Of a stretch of DNA of 59,984 nt, positions 17,422-26,359 are shown one piece after another. This DNA comes from Plesiomonas sp051652165 (GTDB taxonomy: Bacteria; Pseudomonadota; Gammaproteobacteria; Enterobacterales; CAMTGL01), in contig NZ_JBOFTR010000005.1 in the NCBI RefSeq assembly GCF_051652165.1, positions 1-59,984 on the forward strand, written 5' to 3'. The position numbers and the translations under genes are program-made. The notes under the pieces are model-generated. The model saw only the letters and a program-made list of their open reading frames with translations, searched no databases and was not told the DNA's origin. The first letter of the stretch is position 1. Every line of letters starts with the position of its first letter.

Positions 17422-18651
17422 TCAATACAAAATGCGGGCGCGAATCGTTCCGCTAATCGCTTTCATCCGCAACAGTGCACGTTCAGCAAATTCCGTTTCC
17501 ACATCAATAACCACATAGCCAATTTCTGGAGTAGTCTGTAAATATTGAGCGGCAATATTGATGCCTTCTTCAGCAAAAATGTGGTTTAGTTGTGTCAGCA
17601 CCCCTGGGCGATTTTCATGAATATGCAGTAAACGGCGAGCGCCTTCATGCCCAGGTAAAGAGGCCTCAGGAAAGTTAACGGCCGATAACGTTGAACCGTT
17701 GTCAGAGTACTTAATAAACTTTCCAGCAACTTCAATACCAATATTCTCTTGTGCTTCTTGGGTTGAACCTCCAATATGAGGAGTCAAAATCACGTTATCA
17801 AACTCACACAAAGGTGAAACAAACGGATCTTTGTTTGTTGCAGGTTCTGTTGGGTACACATCAATAGCTGCGCCAGAAAGGTGCTCACTTTTTAACGCAT
17901 CACACAACCCCGAAATATCAACGACTGTGCCACGTGAAGCATTAATTAAAATAGCACCCCGTTTCATTTGAGCTAATTCGGTTGGACCTATCATATCTTT
18001 CGTTGAACGGGTTTCGGGTACATGTAAACTGACCACATCGCTCATGCTCAATAAATCAGTAAGGTTAGCAACTTGCTCTGCATTCCCTAACGGTAATTTA
18101 TTTTCAATATCGTAAAAATAGACTTTTAAGCCAACAGATTCAGCTAAAATGCCTAATTGGGTACCGATATGGCCATAACCAATAATACCGAGCTTTTTAC
18201 CGCGAGCTTCATATGAGCCATCAGCACTCTTATTCCATATCCCCCGATGCGCACGCGCATTAGCTTCAGGAATACGGCGCAGCAGCAACAAAATTTGCCC
18301 TAACACCATTTCAGCAACTGAGCGGGTATTTGAGAAGGGGGCATTAAAAACTGGAATACCTCGACGCTGAGCAACACGAAGATCGACTTGGTTTGTACCA
18401 ATACAAAAACAGCCTACTGCAACCAATTTTTCTGCAGCAGAAAAAATCTCTTCTGTTAGATGAGTACGTGAGCGCAATCCAACAAAATGAGCATCACAAA
18501 TCGCGATTTTCAATTCAGCATCACTTAATGCACCTTTGTGATACTCAATATTGCTATAACCTGCTGAACGTAATAAATCAACTGCTCTAGGGTGTACTCC
18601 CTCTAACAGCAAGAACTTGATTTTATCCTTTTCTAGCGAAACCTTAGCCAT
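17422..18651 (-). CDS. serA: D-3-phosphoglycerate dehydrogenase
   Basis: SerA oxidises 3-phosphoglycerate with NAD+, the first step of serine synthesis. The 409-residue protein has the substrate-binding half (FLLLEGVHPRAVDLLRSAGY), the Rossmann half with GIIGYGHIGTQLG, the catalytic Arg in NASRGTVVD and His in TPHIGGSTQEAQ, and a C-terminal ACT domain from about residue 335 (HIHENRPGVLTQLNHIF) that binds serine for feedback inhibition. The length matches the short enteric type. AAGGA lies 7 bases before the ATG. It is downstream of rpiA on the same strand, but the strong rpiA terminator separates them. Confidence 0.98.
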   Translation of the reverse strand: MAKVSLEKDKIKFLLLEGVHPRAVDLLRSAGYSNIEYHKGALSDAELKIAICDAHFVGLRSRTHLTEEIFSAAEKLVAVGCFCIGTNQVDLRVAQRRGIPVFNAPFSNTRSVAEMVLGQILLLLRRIPEANARAHRGIWNKSADGSYEARGKKLGIIGYGHIGTQLGILAESVGLKVYFYDIENKLPLGNAEQVANLTDLLSMSDVVSLHVPETRSTKDMIGPTELAQMKRGAILINASRGTVVDISGLCDALKSEHLSGAAIDVYPTEPATNKDPFVSPLCEFDNVILTPHIGGSTQEAQENIGIEVAGKFIKYSDNGSTLSAVNFPEASLPGHEGARRLLHIHENRPGVLTQLNHIFAEEGINIAAQYLQTTPEIGYVVIDVETEFAERALLRMKAISGTIRARILY

Positions 18652-18690
18652 GTTTCAATCCTTACATCAACCCTGAAGCAGACTCCATTT

Positions 18691-18705
18691 CCACGTTATA
18701 CGTGG
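18691..18705. other. Small dyad in the serA upstream region
   Basis: CCACG and CGTGG flank TTATA, about 40-54 bases upstream of the serA ATG. It could be an operator or leader hairpin; the stem is short and no regulator is assigned. Confidence 0.25.
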
Positions 18706-18837
18706 TCATCCTTTAGTCAAAATAACAGAAATTAAGTAACGTAGGAAAGGAACAATTTGCTGCTAGAAAAGAAAAAATAAACACTCTCAATACATCAGCG
18801 CAATAACAAAAATGAGATGAGGATTCTCCTCAAATAG

Positions 18838-18861
18838 AAAAGAGCGCCATGGCGCTCTTTT
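18838..18861 (-). terminator. Terminator after rpiA
   Basis: A perfect 24-bp palindrome with a GAGCGCC/GGCGCTC core flanked by AAAA and TTTT. It lies 27 bases past the rpiA stop and would work in both directions; the loop must open a few central pairs. Confidence 0.85.
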
Positions 18862-18888
18862 ATGTGCGATGTGGTGGCAATAACGCGT

Positions 18889-19545
18889 TTAACTGATCGT
18901 TTTCACGCCATCAGCTGAACCTACTAGCACAATATCTGCCGGCCGTTGAGCAAATAACCCCACGGTTACCACACCGACAATGTTATTAATTTGCTCTTCA
19001 AGCTTTTTAGGTTCAAAAATCGACATATTATGTACATCAAGAATAATATTGCCATTATCTGTTTTCACACCTTGACGATACACCGGATCACCGCCAAGTT
19101 TTACCAGCTCTCTGGCAACATAAGAGCGGGCCATTGGGATCACTTCAACAGGCAGTGGAAAATGACCTAACACCTCCACTTGTTTACTAGCATCAACAAT
19201 ACATACAAATTTTTGGGCAATTGCTGCAACGACTTTTTCACGTGTTAACGCCGCACCACCACCTTTAATCATCTGTAAATTAGTGTTGATCTCATCTGCA
19301 CCATCAACATAAATTGCAAGGCAATCAACCTCATTGGCATCAAAAACATCAATCCCTAATGATCGTAGTTTGGCTGTTGAGGCTTCAGAACTTGAAACAG
19401 CGCCTTTAATCTGCTCTTTAATTGTACCGAGTGCGTCAATAAAGTGATTAACAGTTGAACCTGTACCAACACCGATTATGCTACCGGGTTGTACGTATTC
19501 TAGTGCTGCCCAGCCTACGGCTCTCTTTAGCTCATCTTGTGTCAT
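18889..19545 (-). CDS. rpiA: Ribose-5-phosphate isomerase A
   Basis: RpiA interconverts ribose-5-phosphate and ribulose-5-phosphate in the pentose phosphate pathway. The 218-residue protein (E. coli 219) starts MTQDELKRAVGWAALEYV at ATG 19545, with GGAGGA 7 bases upstream; the frame stays open upstream but lacks family similarity there. Key motifs are GVGTGSTVNHFID (phosphate loop), YVDGADEIN with the catalytic Asp region and MIKGGGAALTREKVVA with the catalytic Glu/Lys region. yggE lies about 100 bases upstream and serA downstream. Confidence 0.98.
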   Translation of the reverse strand: MTQDELKRAVGWAALEYVQPGSIIGVGTGSTVNHFIDALGTIKEQIKGAVSSSEASTAKLRSLGIDVFDANEVDCLAIYVDGADEINTNLQMIKGGGAALTREKVVAAIAQKFVCIVDASKQVEVLGHFPLPVEVIPMARSYVARELVKLGGDPVYRQGVKTDNGNIILDVHNMSIFEPKKLEEQINNIVGVVTVGLFAQRPADIVLVGSADGVKTIS

Positions 19546-19644
19546 CTCGCTATCCTCCGAGAATATATATTTGGCCAGTACATCGCTAATAGAGCACTTA
19601 GGCTGTATCTGTTCAATCCGTAAGCACTCATCGTACAAAATAGC

Positions 19645-20400
19645 TTATTTGCTTAAGCTAAACACCACATCAACGTGATCAGTAAAATGCAGAGTTGGTT
19701 GTTGATAGGTTTGGTTTACTTTAGCACTGGCAGCATCGGTATATGCCGCCATGCGTAACATAGGAGGCATTGGCTGCTGTTGGGCTGTGGTATCATAACG
19801 AATCTTTTCAACCTGACCTATTTTCACACCAAACCCATGTGCAATGGAGTTTGCTTTACTGATCGCATCTTTAATGGCGGCTTCGCGGGCTTTTAGCTGA
19901 TAACTTTGTGGATCAGACACGCCCATCTGAATACCTTGAATATCGTTTAGCCCAGCCTTCAGTGCACCATTTAGCAGATCATTGAGTTTACTCAGATCCA
20001 TCACCTTCACATCAACATGGCGAATGGCACGATACCCTATTAGGGTCGGGGCTTTATCTTGCACATACTGATATTCTGGCTGTGTAATCAAGTTTGCCGC
20101 ATTAATGTCTTTTACTGCTACCCCATTTTTTTCTAAAAAAGCCATGTAATCACTGACACGGGTATCAACCTGTGTTTTTGCATCGGCTGCCGTTTTGGCA
20201 CTTTGATTCACTTCAATAGAGAGCGTTGCCATATTAGATACAGCATCAACACTACCGTTTCCGGTTGTCGCTAAAGTAGGAGCAGGCGCTAATGCTGTGG
20301 CTACGTCTGCTGTTTGTGTAGTAGGTTGCATGGTAGATGCCATAGAAACACCAGGGGCTACTGCCAACATTATCGCAATCGTTAACACTTTTAAGTTCAT
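19645..20400 (-). CDS. yggE: Periplasmic SIMPL-domain protein, YggE-like
   Basis: This 251-residue protein has a signal peptide (MNLKVLTIAIMLAVAPGVSMAS) and a SIMPL/DUF541 domain covering most of the rest: ATTGNGSVDAVSNMATLSIEVNQSAKTAADAK, GYRAIRHVDVKVMDLSKLNDLL and DAISKANSIAHGFGVKIGQV. E. coli YggE is linked to oxidative-stress defence, but the molecular activity is unknown. It sits upstream of rpiA, close to the enteric neighbourhood, which supports the name. It is probably periplasmic. Confidence 0.85.
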   Translation of the reverse strand: MNLKVLTIAIMLAVAPGVSMASTMQPTTQTADVATALAPAPTLATTGNGSVDAVSNMATLSIEVNQSAKTAADAKTQVDTRVSDYMAFLEKNGVAVKDINAANLITQPEYQYVQDKAPTLIGYRAIRHVDVKVMDLSKLNDLLNGALKAGLNDIQGIQMGVSDPQSYQLKAREAAIKDAISKANSIAHGFGVKIGQVEKIRYDTTAQQQPMPPMLRMAAYTDAASAKVNQTYQQPTLHFTDHVDVVFSLSK

Positions 20401-20563
20401 GACAACTCCTCAGTCTTAGTATACGTAAGCCTGCATCAGCGCAGCCTTTATATCTATTCAGTATGGTAAGTTACCCTATCGCTTTCAATAGCCAGTTAAC
20501 GGTTAGACATATTTGGTAATGATAAGATGCGAATCTTCTTAAAATACTGTTAAATACTGAGTC

Positions 20564-20587
20564 AAAAAAACCCCTTACGGGGCTTTT
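20564..20587 (-). terminator. Terminator of the pst-phoU operon
   Basis: On the minus strand AGCCCCGTAAGGGG is followed by seven T. It is about 80 bases beyond the phoU stop and upstream of yggE. The plus strand also has a short T-run. Confidence 0.85.
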
Positions 20588-20666
20588 TGAATTTCTGCTT
20601 TAGTTTTGTGCCTATTTTATATTGTCAGTATTTTTGCAGCGTGGATCTGTGTGTATTGGATAATCA

Positions 20667-21386
20667 CTACTGTAACATCTGCTCAATATCATCACCGTTT
20701 AAGTGCCGCACATCTTTACCTTTAACAAAGTAGAAGATGTATTCACAGATATTCTGGCAACGATCACCTATCCGCTCGATAGCCCTTGCACACCACATAG
20801 CAGTGAGTACATTCGGAATTGAGCGCGGATCTTCCATCATATAGGTCATCAGTTGACGAATAATCCCTTCATACTCTTTATCGACTTTACGATCTTCACG
20901 GTAGACTCGAATGGCTGCATCCACATCCATACGGGCAAACGCATCTAGCACATCATGTAACATTTGAACAGTATGACTACCGAGCGATTCTAAACTCACC
21001 AGCAAGGGCTGATGCTGGCTCGTAAAGTTCTCTAATGCTGTTTTTGCTATCCGCTCGGCAACATCACCAATGCGCTCTAACTCTGCAATGGTTTTGATAA
21101 TTGCCATCACCAAACGCAGATCACTGGCTGTGGGTTGGCGTTTGGCAATAATTCTCACACACGCCTCATCAATAGAGACTTCTAGCATGTTGACTTTGGC
21201 ATCATCTTTAATGACCCGTCGCGCGAGATTCTCATCACGATCGTGCATGGCTCGAATTGCATCAGTTAACTGTTGTTCAACTAAGCCCCCCATACTCATC
21301 ACCTGAGTACGGATACTTTCCAGTTCGGTATTAAACTGGCCAGAAATGTGTTTATTTAATTGCATATTATCCATATCAGCGCCCAT
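20667..21386 (-). CDS. phoU: Phosphate signalling protein PhoU
   Basis: PhoU couples the Pst transporter to the PhoR kinase and restrains Pho signalling when phosphate is plentiful. The 239-residue protein has the two three-helix PhoU repeats with the metal-binding E(D)xxxD signatures: DLRLVMAIIKTIAELERIGDVAERIAK (about residue 85-110) and NVLTAMWCARAIERIGDRCQNICEYIFY (about 190-215). Either the ATG at 21386 or the one at 21374 could be the start. It is the last gene of pstC-pstA-pstB-phoU and is followed by a terminator. Confidence 0.97.
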   Translation of the reverse strand: MGADMDNMQLNKHISGQFNTELESIRTQVMSMGGLVEQQLTDAIRAMHDRDENLARRVIKDDAKVNMLEVSIDEACVRIIAKRQPTASDLRLVMAIIKTIAELERIGDVAERIAKTALENFTSQHQPLLVSLESLGSHTVQMLHDVLDAFARMDVDAAIRVYREDRKVDKEYEGIIRQLMTYMMEDPRSIPNVLTAMWCARAIERIGDRCQNICEYIFYFVKGKDVRHLNGDDIEQMLQ

Positions 21387-21389
21387 CCA

Positions 21390-22208
21390 TTAACCATAAC
21401 GACCAGTAATGTAGTCTTCGGTTTTCTTTTTCTTCGGGGTTGTAAACAGGGTATTGGTATCGGAATACTCAATTAACTCGCCCATATACATAAACGCCGT
21501 CTGATCGGATACGCGAGCTGCCTGTTGCATGTTGTGGGTTACAATCACCACAGTGTACTTGTTCTTCAGCTCGTTGATCAGTTCTTCAATGGTTAATGTT
21601 GAAATAGGGTCAAGTGCTGAAGTGGGTTCATCAAGTAAAAGCACTTCTGGCTCAATAGCAATAGCACGTGCGATCACTAAACGTTGCTGCTGCCCGCCTG
21701 AAAGACCAAATGCATTTTCATGTAATCGGTCTTTCACTTCATCCCAAATAGCTGCACCACGCAGTGATCGCTCGACCGCATCATCTAAGGTACGGCGATC
21801 TTTTACGCCTTGCAGACGTAGCCCATACACAACATTTTCATAAATCGATTTTGGAAACGGGTTAGGCCGCTGAAAGACCATTCCTACGCGGCGGCGTAGT
21901 GCAGCAACATCCACTGAATTATCATAGATATTCTGGCCATGTAATAAGATCTCACCATCCACTCGGCAGCTATCAACCAGATCATTCATCCGGTTGATAC
22001 TGCGTAGTAACGTTGATTTACCACACCCTGATGGGCCGATAAAGGCGGTGACTTGCCCTTTTGGGATCTTCATGTTGACGTTAAACAATGCCTGCTTTGT
22101 TCCGTAAAACAGATCTAAATTTTTTACCTCCAGCGCGGTCTGTTCGGCTGTCAGGTTTTCCAAATCCAACGTCTGAGCGTCTGCTGCATCAGCATTAATC
22201 GTAATCAT
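21390..22208 (-). CDS. pstB: Phosphate ABC transporter ATPase PstB
   Basis: PstB powers high-affinity phosphate import. The 272-residue ATPase has Walker A GPSGCGKST, the Q-loop region MVFQRPNPFPKSIYENV, signature LSGGQQQRLVIARA, Walker B VLLLDEPTSALDP and the switch His in VIVTHNMQQAARVSD. AGGA lies 7 bases upstream of the ATG. It is 37 bases downstream of pstA and followed almost directly by phoU. Confidence 0.98.
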   Translation of the reverse strand: MITINADAADAQTLDLENLTAEQTALEVKNLDLFYGTKQALFNVNMKIPKGQVTAFIGPSGCGKSTLLRSINRMNDLVDSCRVDGEILLHGQNIYDNSVDVAALRRRVGMVFQRPNPFPKSIYENVVYGLRLQGVKDRRTLDDAVERSLRGAAIWDEVKDRLHENAFGLSGGQQQRLVIARAIAIEPEVLLLDEPTSALDPISTLTIEELINELKNKYTVVIVTHNMQQAARVSDQTAFMYMGELIEYSDTNTLFTTPKKKKTEDYITGRYG

Positions 22209-22244
22209 TGCTATTTCCTGTCAATACTGCCTATCACCGGCTAA

Positions 22245-23894
22245 TTAAATATCCATTGAACGGTATTTTTCACGTAAATGGTTACGGATGCCAATTGCGG
22301 TTAGGTTTAACCCCACTATCACTGTCACCAACAGGAACGAGGTTGCAAACACCAGAGGGCGAGCTGCTTCAACGTTCGGGCTTTGGAAACCAACATCGTA
22401 AATATGGAAGCCTAAGTGCATAAATTTACGATCAACATGCACATACGGGAAGTTAAGATCGACAGGTAAGGTCGGTGCCAACTTCACCACGCCGACTAGC
22501 ATTAACGGGGCAGTTTCACCCGCAGCGCGTGCAACCGCCAAAATCAGCCCAGTCATGATCGCAGGGCTGGCCATAGGAATAACAATTCGCCACAAGGTTT
22601 CTGCTTTTGTTGCACCCAACGCCAGTGACCCTTGGCGCACTGCACTTGGGATGCGCGAAAGCCCCTCTTCTGTGGATACAATAACTACAGGTAGTGTCAA
22701 AATAGCCAGTGTAATGGCTGACCACAACACTCCGGGTGTACCAAAAGTCGGATTTGGTAAGGCTTCTGGATAAAACAACTTATCGATATTGCCACCAATC
22801 ATGTAGACAAAAAAACCGAGCCCAAATACGCCATAGACAATAGAAGGAACACCCGCAAGGTTAATCACCGCAATCCGGATCATTTTAGTAATCGCATTTT
22901 TACTTGCATATTCATGCAGATAAATAGCTGCTATAACCCCAAGCGGTGTCACTAAAATTGACATCAGCAGTACCATGAATACTGTGCCAAAAATCGCAGG
23001 AAATACACCACCTTCGGTATTAGCCTCACGCGGATCTTCTGTCAGGAATTTCCAAACTTGATGAAACCAGTGTCCCACTTTTGCAATACCGTGCATGTCA
23101 TTTGGGTAATAAGCATCCACCACATTTGACATTGCAATACTGACAATCTCTCCACGCATATCACGTACAAGCAGTGCATCACGATCGGTTTGATCGCGCA
23201 GGCTCATCAATTGTTTTTCAAGTACTGCATACTGGCGGTTAAAACCTTCTCGATCGGCGGCAATTTGTGCTTCTTCTTTTTCGTTTACTGAACCACTTAG
23301 TTGTAAACGGCGCTCTTTCATTCGGAGCTTTTCAAGCCCGTAGTTAATGGCACCAATTTCAACTTTTTGCAGCCGCTCAATTTGGTCGTTAAGCTCAAGT
23401 ACCCGATTTAAGCTGCGTTGCATGTCGTTTTTCAGATCAGAAGTGATCAACGGTTGACCATTTTCTGTCATGCCAGTCAGAAAGCCGTAAAAATTGCCAT
23501 TTTTGGTACGCTCAATTACCATGACCCCTTCAGGTACGGTACGTTTAGTAATTTCAGTATCGAGCAGTGTCCGAAAATCAAGATTTACGTATTCACGATT
23601 ACCGGTTTTAATCAGGTAACGTGGAATATCAGTTTCTTCACTGCCATACAGGTCAACGTTATTGGCCAGCAAGCGTTCACGCGGCACCAACTCTTTGCCG
23701 TGTATTTCACCGATAACCTGCTCAATACCCTGCGGCGTTTTTGTCTCAAACTGATACACAGTGTGCGGCCAGAAATAGACTAAACCGCGCGCACCAATCA
23801 GCACCAACAGCCCAATCACTGCAATCAGGCTTAAGGAGACGGCTCCCGCCGTCATCCAGATCCAAGGCGTTCCTGATTTAAACCACTTATTCAT
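22245..23894 (-). CDS. pstA: Phosphate ABC transporter permease PstA, enlarged form
   Basis: PstA is one of two membrane subunits of the phosphate importer. It is about 549 residues, nearly twice E. coli PstA (about 296): after the first membrane helix (VSLSLIAVIGLLVLIGARGLVYF) comes a periplasmic insert of roughly 240 residues with a charged, coiled section (residues about 165-240). The usual six-helix permease follows (GTVFMVLLMSILVTPLGVIAAIYLHEYA; the EAA-loop SLALGATKAETLWRIVIPMASPAIMTG). Large PstA/PstC pairs are known in Vibrio, Shewanella and Aeromonas. ATG 23894 has AAGGG 7 bases upstream. The gene follows pstC with a short gap. Confidence 0.95.
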   Translation of the reverse strand: MNKWFKSGTPWIWMTAGAVSLSLIAVIGLLVLIGARGLVYFWPHTVYQFETKTPQGIEQVIGEIHGKELVPRERLLANNVDLYGSEETDIPRYLIKTGNREYVNLDFRTLLDTEITKRTVPEGVMVIERTKNGNFYGFLTGMTENGQPLITSDLKNDMQRSLNRVLELNDQIERLQKVEIGAINYGLEKLRMKERRLQLSGSVNEKEEAQIAADREGFNRQYAVLEKQLMSLRDQTDRDALLVRDMRGEIVSIAMSNVVDAYYPNDMHGIAKVGHWFHQVWKFLTEDPREANTEGGVFPAIFGTVFMVLLMSILVTPLGVIAAIYLHEYASKNAITKMIRIAVINLAGVPSIVYGVFGLGFFVYMIGGNIDKLFYPEALPNPTFGTPGVLWSAITLAILTLPVVIVSTEEGLSRIPSAVRQGSLALGATKAETLWRIVIPMASPAIMTGLILAVARAAGETAPLMLVGVVKLAPTLPVDLNFPYVHVDRKFMHLGFHIYDVGFQSPNVEAARPLVFATSFLLVTVIVGLNLTAIGIRNHLREKYRSMDI

Positions 23895-23904
23895 CACTCT
23901 TCCC

Positions 23905-26139
23905 TTACAGCGAACTGTACTTATCGCGTAAACGCTGACGGATATATTCGGCTATGGTGTTGAACACAAATGTAAAGACAAACAGAACAAAAGCGGTCAA
24001 GAACAGCACCCGATAGTGTGTACTCGCTACTTCTGCCTCTGGCATTTCAACGGCGATGTTCGCAGCCAGCGTGCGCAGCCCTTGGAACAAGCTCCAATCG
24101 AGAATCGGTGTATTCCCGGTGGCCATCAGTACGATCATGGTTTCACCCACGGCACGACCAAGCCCTATCATCACCGCAGAGAAGATCCCTGGGCTGGCTG
24201 TCAACAATACGACCCGAGTGAGGGTTTGCCATGGGGTTGCCCCAAGTGCCAGTGAGCCGTTAGTTAAGTTACGCGGCACACTGAAAATCGCATCTTCAGC
24301 AATCGAGAAAATACTCGGGATAACCGCAAAACCCATCGCAATACCCACTACCAGCGCATTACGCTGATCGAACGTAAAGCCAAGCTCATTGCTAAGGAAA
24401 TTACGAATATCGCCGCCAAAGAAGGTGTGGTCGATAACCGGACTCAGGCTAAACGAGGCGTACGCCACCAGTAAAATCACGGGTATCAGAATGAGTGCAT
24501 CCCACCCTTCACGCATATAATGGCGTAAACTGTCAGGAATTTTGCCCCACAAAAAAGCGGTTAACAAAATTGAGAGTGGTAACGCAATCAAAAACGTGGC
24601 CACACCGGTTAAGTACTGCTCAAGCACAGGAGCTAACCACAATCCGGCCAAAAAGCCCAAAATAACGGTCGGCAATGCGCCCATAATTTCCAGCGTTGGC
24701 TTGATAATCTTGCGCATTCCTGCTGACATAAAATAAGCAGTATAAATTGCGCCCGACAAGGCCAATGGCACAGCAAATAGCATCGCGTAAAATGCGGCTT
24801 TTAACGTACCAAACGAGATCGGAACAAGGCTTAATTTTGATTCAAAGTCATCACTGGCTGAAGTAGATTGCCATACATACTGCGGTTCACGATAACCTTC
24901 GTACCAGACTTTACTCCACAGTGCGCTCCAACTCACTTCAGGGTGCTCATTGTGCACATCAAACAGTGCCCAGTTACCGGCCTCTTCTAATAACATACCG
25001 TTAGCACGCGAAGAAATTGTTAACGCATACGGTTGTTTATCTAGTAGTTTTTCCTGAAATAAGCGATTTTCACTGGTGGTGTAATACAGCCCGACATCAC
25101 CGTTGTTGTGCAGCGTTGCAAACCCACGGCGGAAATATTCTGGCTGAATCTTTTGTACACCCACACTGCCGGTTGCCAACTCACGAATTTTCGTTAATAC
25201 CGGGCCATTACCGGTATTAACATCAAACCACTGGGTGATCTTGCCATCATCACTAGCGACCAGTAACGAACTACCACCGGCCATCAGCGATAACTGTGTT
25301 GGCATTGCCTCTTTCGTCAGTGTAGTGACTTCCCGCAATTCAGGTGCGTCACCACGCAAATCGTAGATATACAGTTGTTTGGCTGATTGCACATACAAAA
25401 AACGACCATTAGGGGTGATTAACAGCTCGTTAACTTGCTTTGGCAGATCAGGAACTGTTGTCACATCTCCTTTCCACTCAATATCTCCGCTCATCATGTT
25501 CTCTTGCGCTTCGTATTTACCGAATAACAAGCGATGATCGGCCGTTAACCCAGCCAGTTCAGCCGATTCATCTTGCGTACTGATCGCTAAACGCACGAGT
25601 GGCTGTTTTTTACTATCAAGTAAAAGTGGCGTTTCCCCTAAAGGAAATTTCAATTTTGGGCGAGTGTGACGTAAATTATCTGCACCAAAATTAGAAGAAA
25701 ATTGTGGCTGGAACACGGTCACTGAACCATCAGTATTTCCTAATGCATACACTCCAACACTCGGAACTGTTTTTGCAAAAGAAGAAACGTTATGGCTTAA
25801 CTGCTGCTTTAACAGCACAGTACCAGGCTTCTCAGCACGATCACCCACTAACTGAATATAGGTAATCTCACCATCTTGCGTCAGTCGGTAACCCGCTTCA
25901 CTGCGTTCATCCAGACCGAGTAAAATAGCCGGTTTATGTGTATCGACAGCAATTTCCTGCTGTTTCACCACAGAAGCTGACTTAAATAGCGGTAAAATAA
26001 TATAAAGCAGGTAAAAAAAGATCAGCATTAAGGCGACTAAGACTAACATCCCGCCCCCTGTAACACCGTATTTTGCAAGCTTATCTTTGAACGCTCTGCT
26101 TTTGCTTCCCTTTAAAGAAAGACTGACTACGTCAACCAT
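23905..26139 (-). CDS. pstC: Phosphate ABC transporter permease PstC, enlarged form
   Basis: PstC is the second membrane subunit of the phosphate importer. It is about 744 residues, more than twice the E. coli length (319). After one N-terminal helix (MLVLVALMLIFFYLLYIILPLF) comes a periplasmic domain of about 390 residues with beta-propeller-like repeated strands (ELLITPNGRFLYVQSAKQLYIYDLRG; GGSSLLVASDDGKITQWFDV), then the permease domain (ALYAMLF-type helices; EAA loop NGSLALGATPWQTLTRVVLLTASPGIFS). ATG 26139 has GGGA upstream; an ATG 12 bases earlier lacks one. A PHO-box lies upstream, divergent from ppk1. Confidence 0.95.
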   Translation of the reverse strand: MVDVVSLSLKGSKSRAFKDKLAKYGVTGGGMLVLVALMLIFFYLLYIILPLFKSASVVKQQEIAVDTHKPAILLGLDERSEAGYRLTQDGEITYIQLVGDRAEKPGTVLLKQQLSHNVSSFAKTVPSVGVYALGNTDGSVTVFQPQFSSNFGADNLRHTRPKLKFPLGETPLLLDSKKQPLVRLAISTQDESAELAGLTADHRLLFGKYEAQENMMSGDIEWKGDVTTVPDLPKQVNELLITPNGRFLYVQSAKQLYIYDLRGDAPELREVTTLTKEAMPTQLSLMAGGSSLLVASDDGKITQWFDVNTGNGPVLTKIRELATGSVGVQKIQPEYFRRGFATLHNNGDVGLYYTTSENRLFQEKLLDKQPYALTISSRANGMLLEEAGNWALFDVHNEHPEVSWSALWSKVWYEGYREPQYVWQSTSASDDFESKLSLVPISFGTLKAAFYAMLFAVPLALSGAIYTAYFMSAGMRKIIKPTLEIMGALPTVILGFLAGLWLAPVLEQYLTGVATFLIALPLSILLTAFLWGKIPDSLRHYMREGWDALILIPVILLVAYASFSLSPVIDHTFFGGDIRNFLSNELGFTFDQRNALVVGIAMGFAVIPSIFSIAEDAIFSVPRNLTNGSLALGATPWQTLTRVVLLTASPGIFSAVMIGLGRAVGETMIVLMATGNTPILDWSLFQGLRTLAANIAVEMPEAEVASTHYRVLFLTAFVLFVFTFVFNTIAEYIRQRLRDKYSSL

Positions 26140-26187
26140 GAGTATTCCCATTGACTACATGATAGTTACGAATTGTATGTCGTTTAT

Positions 26188-26205
26188 ATTACAAACATGT
26201 GACAA
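26188..26205 (-). promoter_or_regulatory. PHO-box-like repeat upstream of pstC
   Basis: On the minus strand TTGTCACATGTTTGTAAT holds two half-sites, TTGTCAC and TTGTAAT, exactly 11 bases apart, the PhoB spacing. It lies 49-66 bases upstream of the pstC ATG in the gap shared with divergent ppk1, so it might serve both. Confidence 0.75.
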
Positions 26206-26359
26206 CTTACACTTATAGACTTACTTAGACTAATGTGTTGATATTGTGGCAATATTCTATATTTCTTATTATAAAACTTACGGTTGTTAATTTACGGAAA
26301 AACAGAGTATTACTGCGAGTAAATGGCAACGCGCTACATGGATGATTTAAGGACACAGT

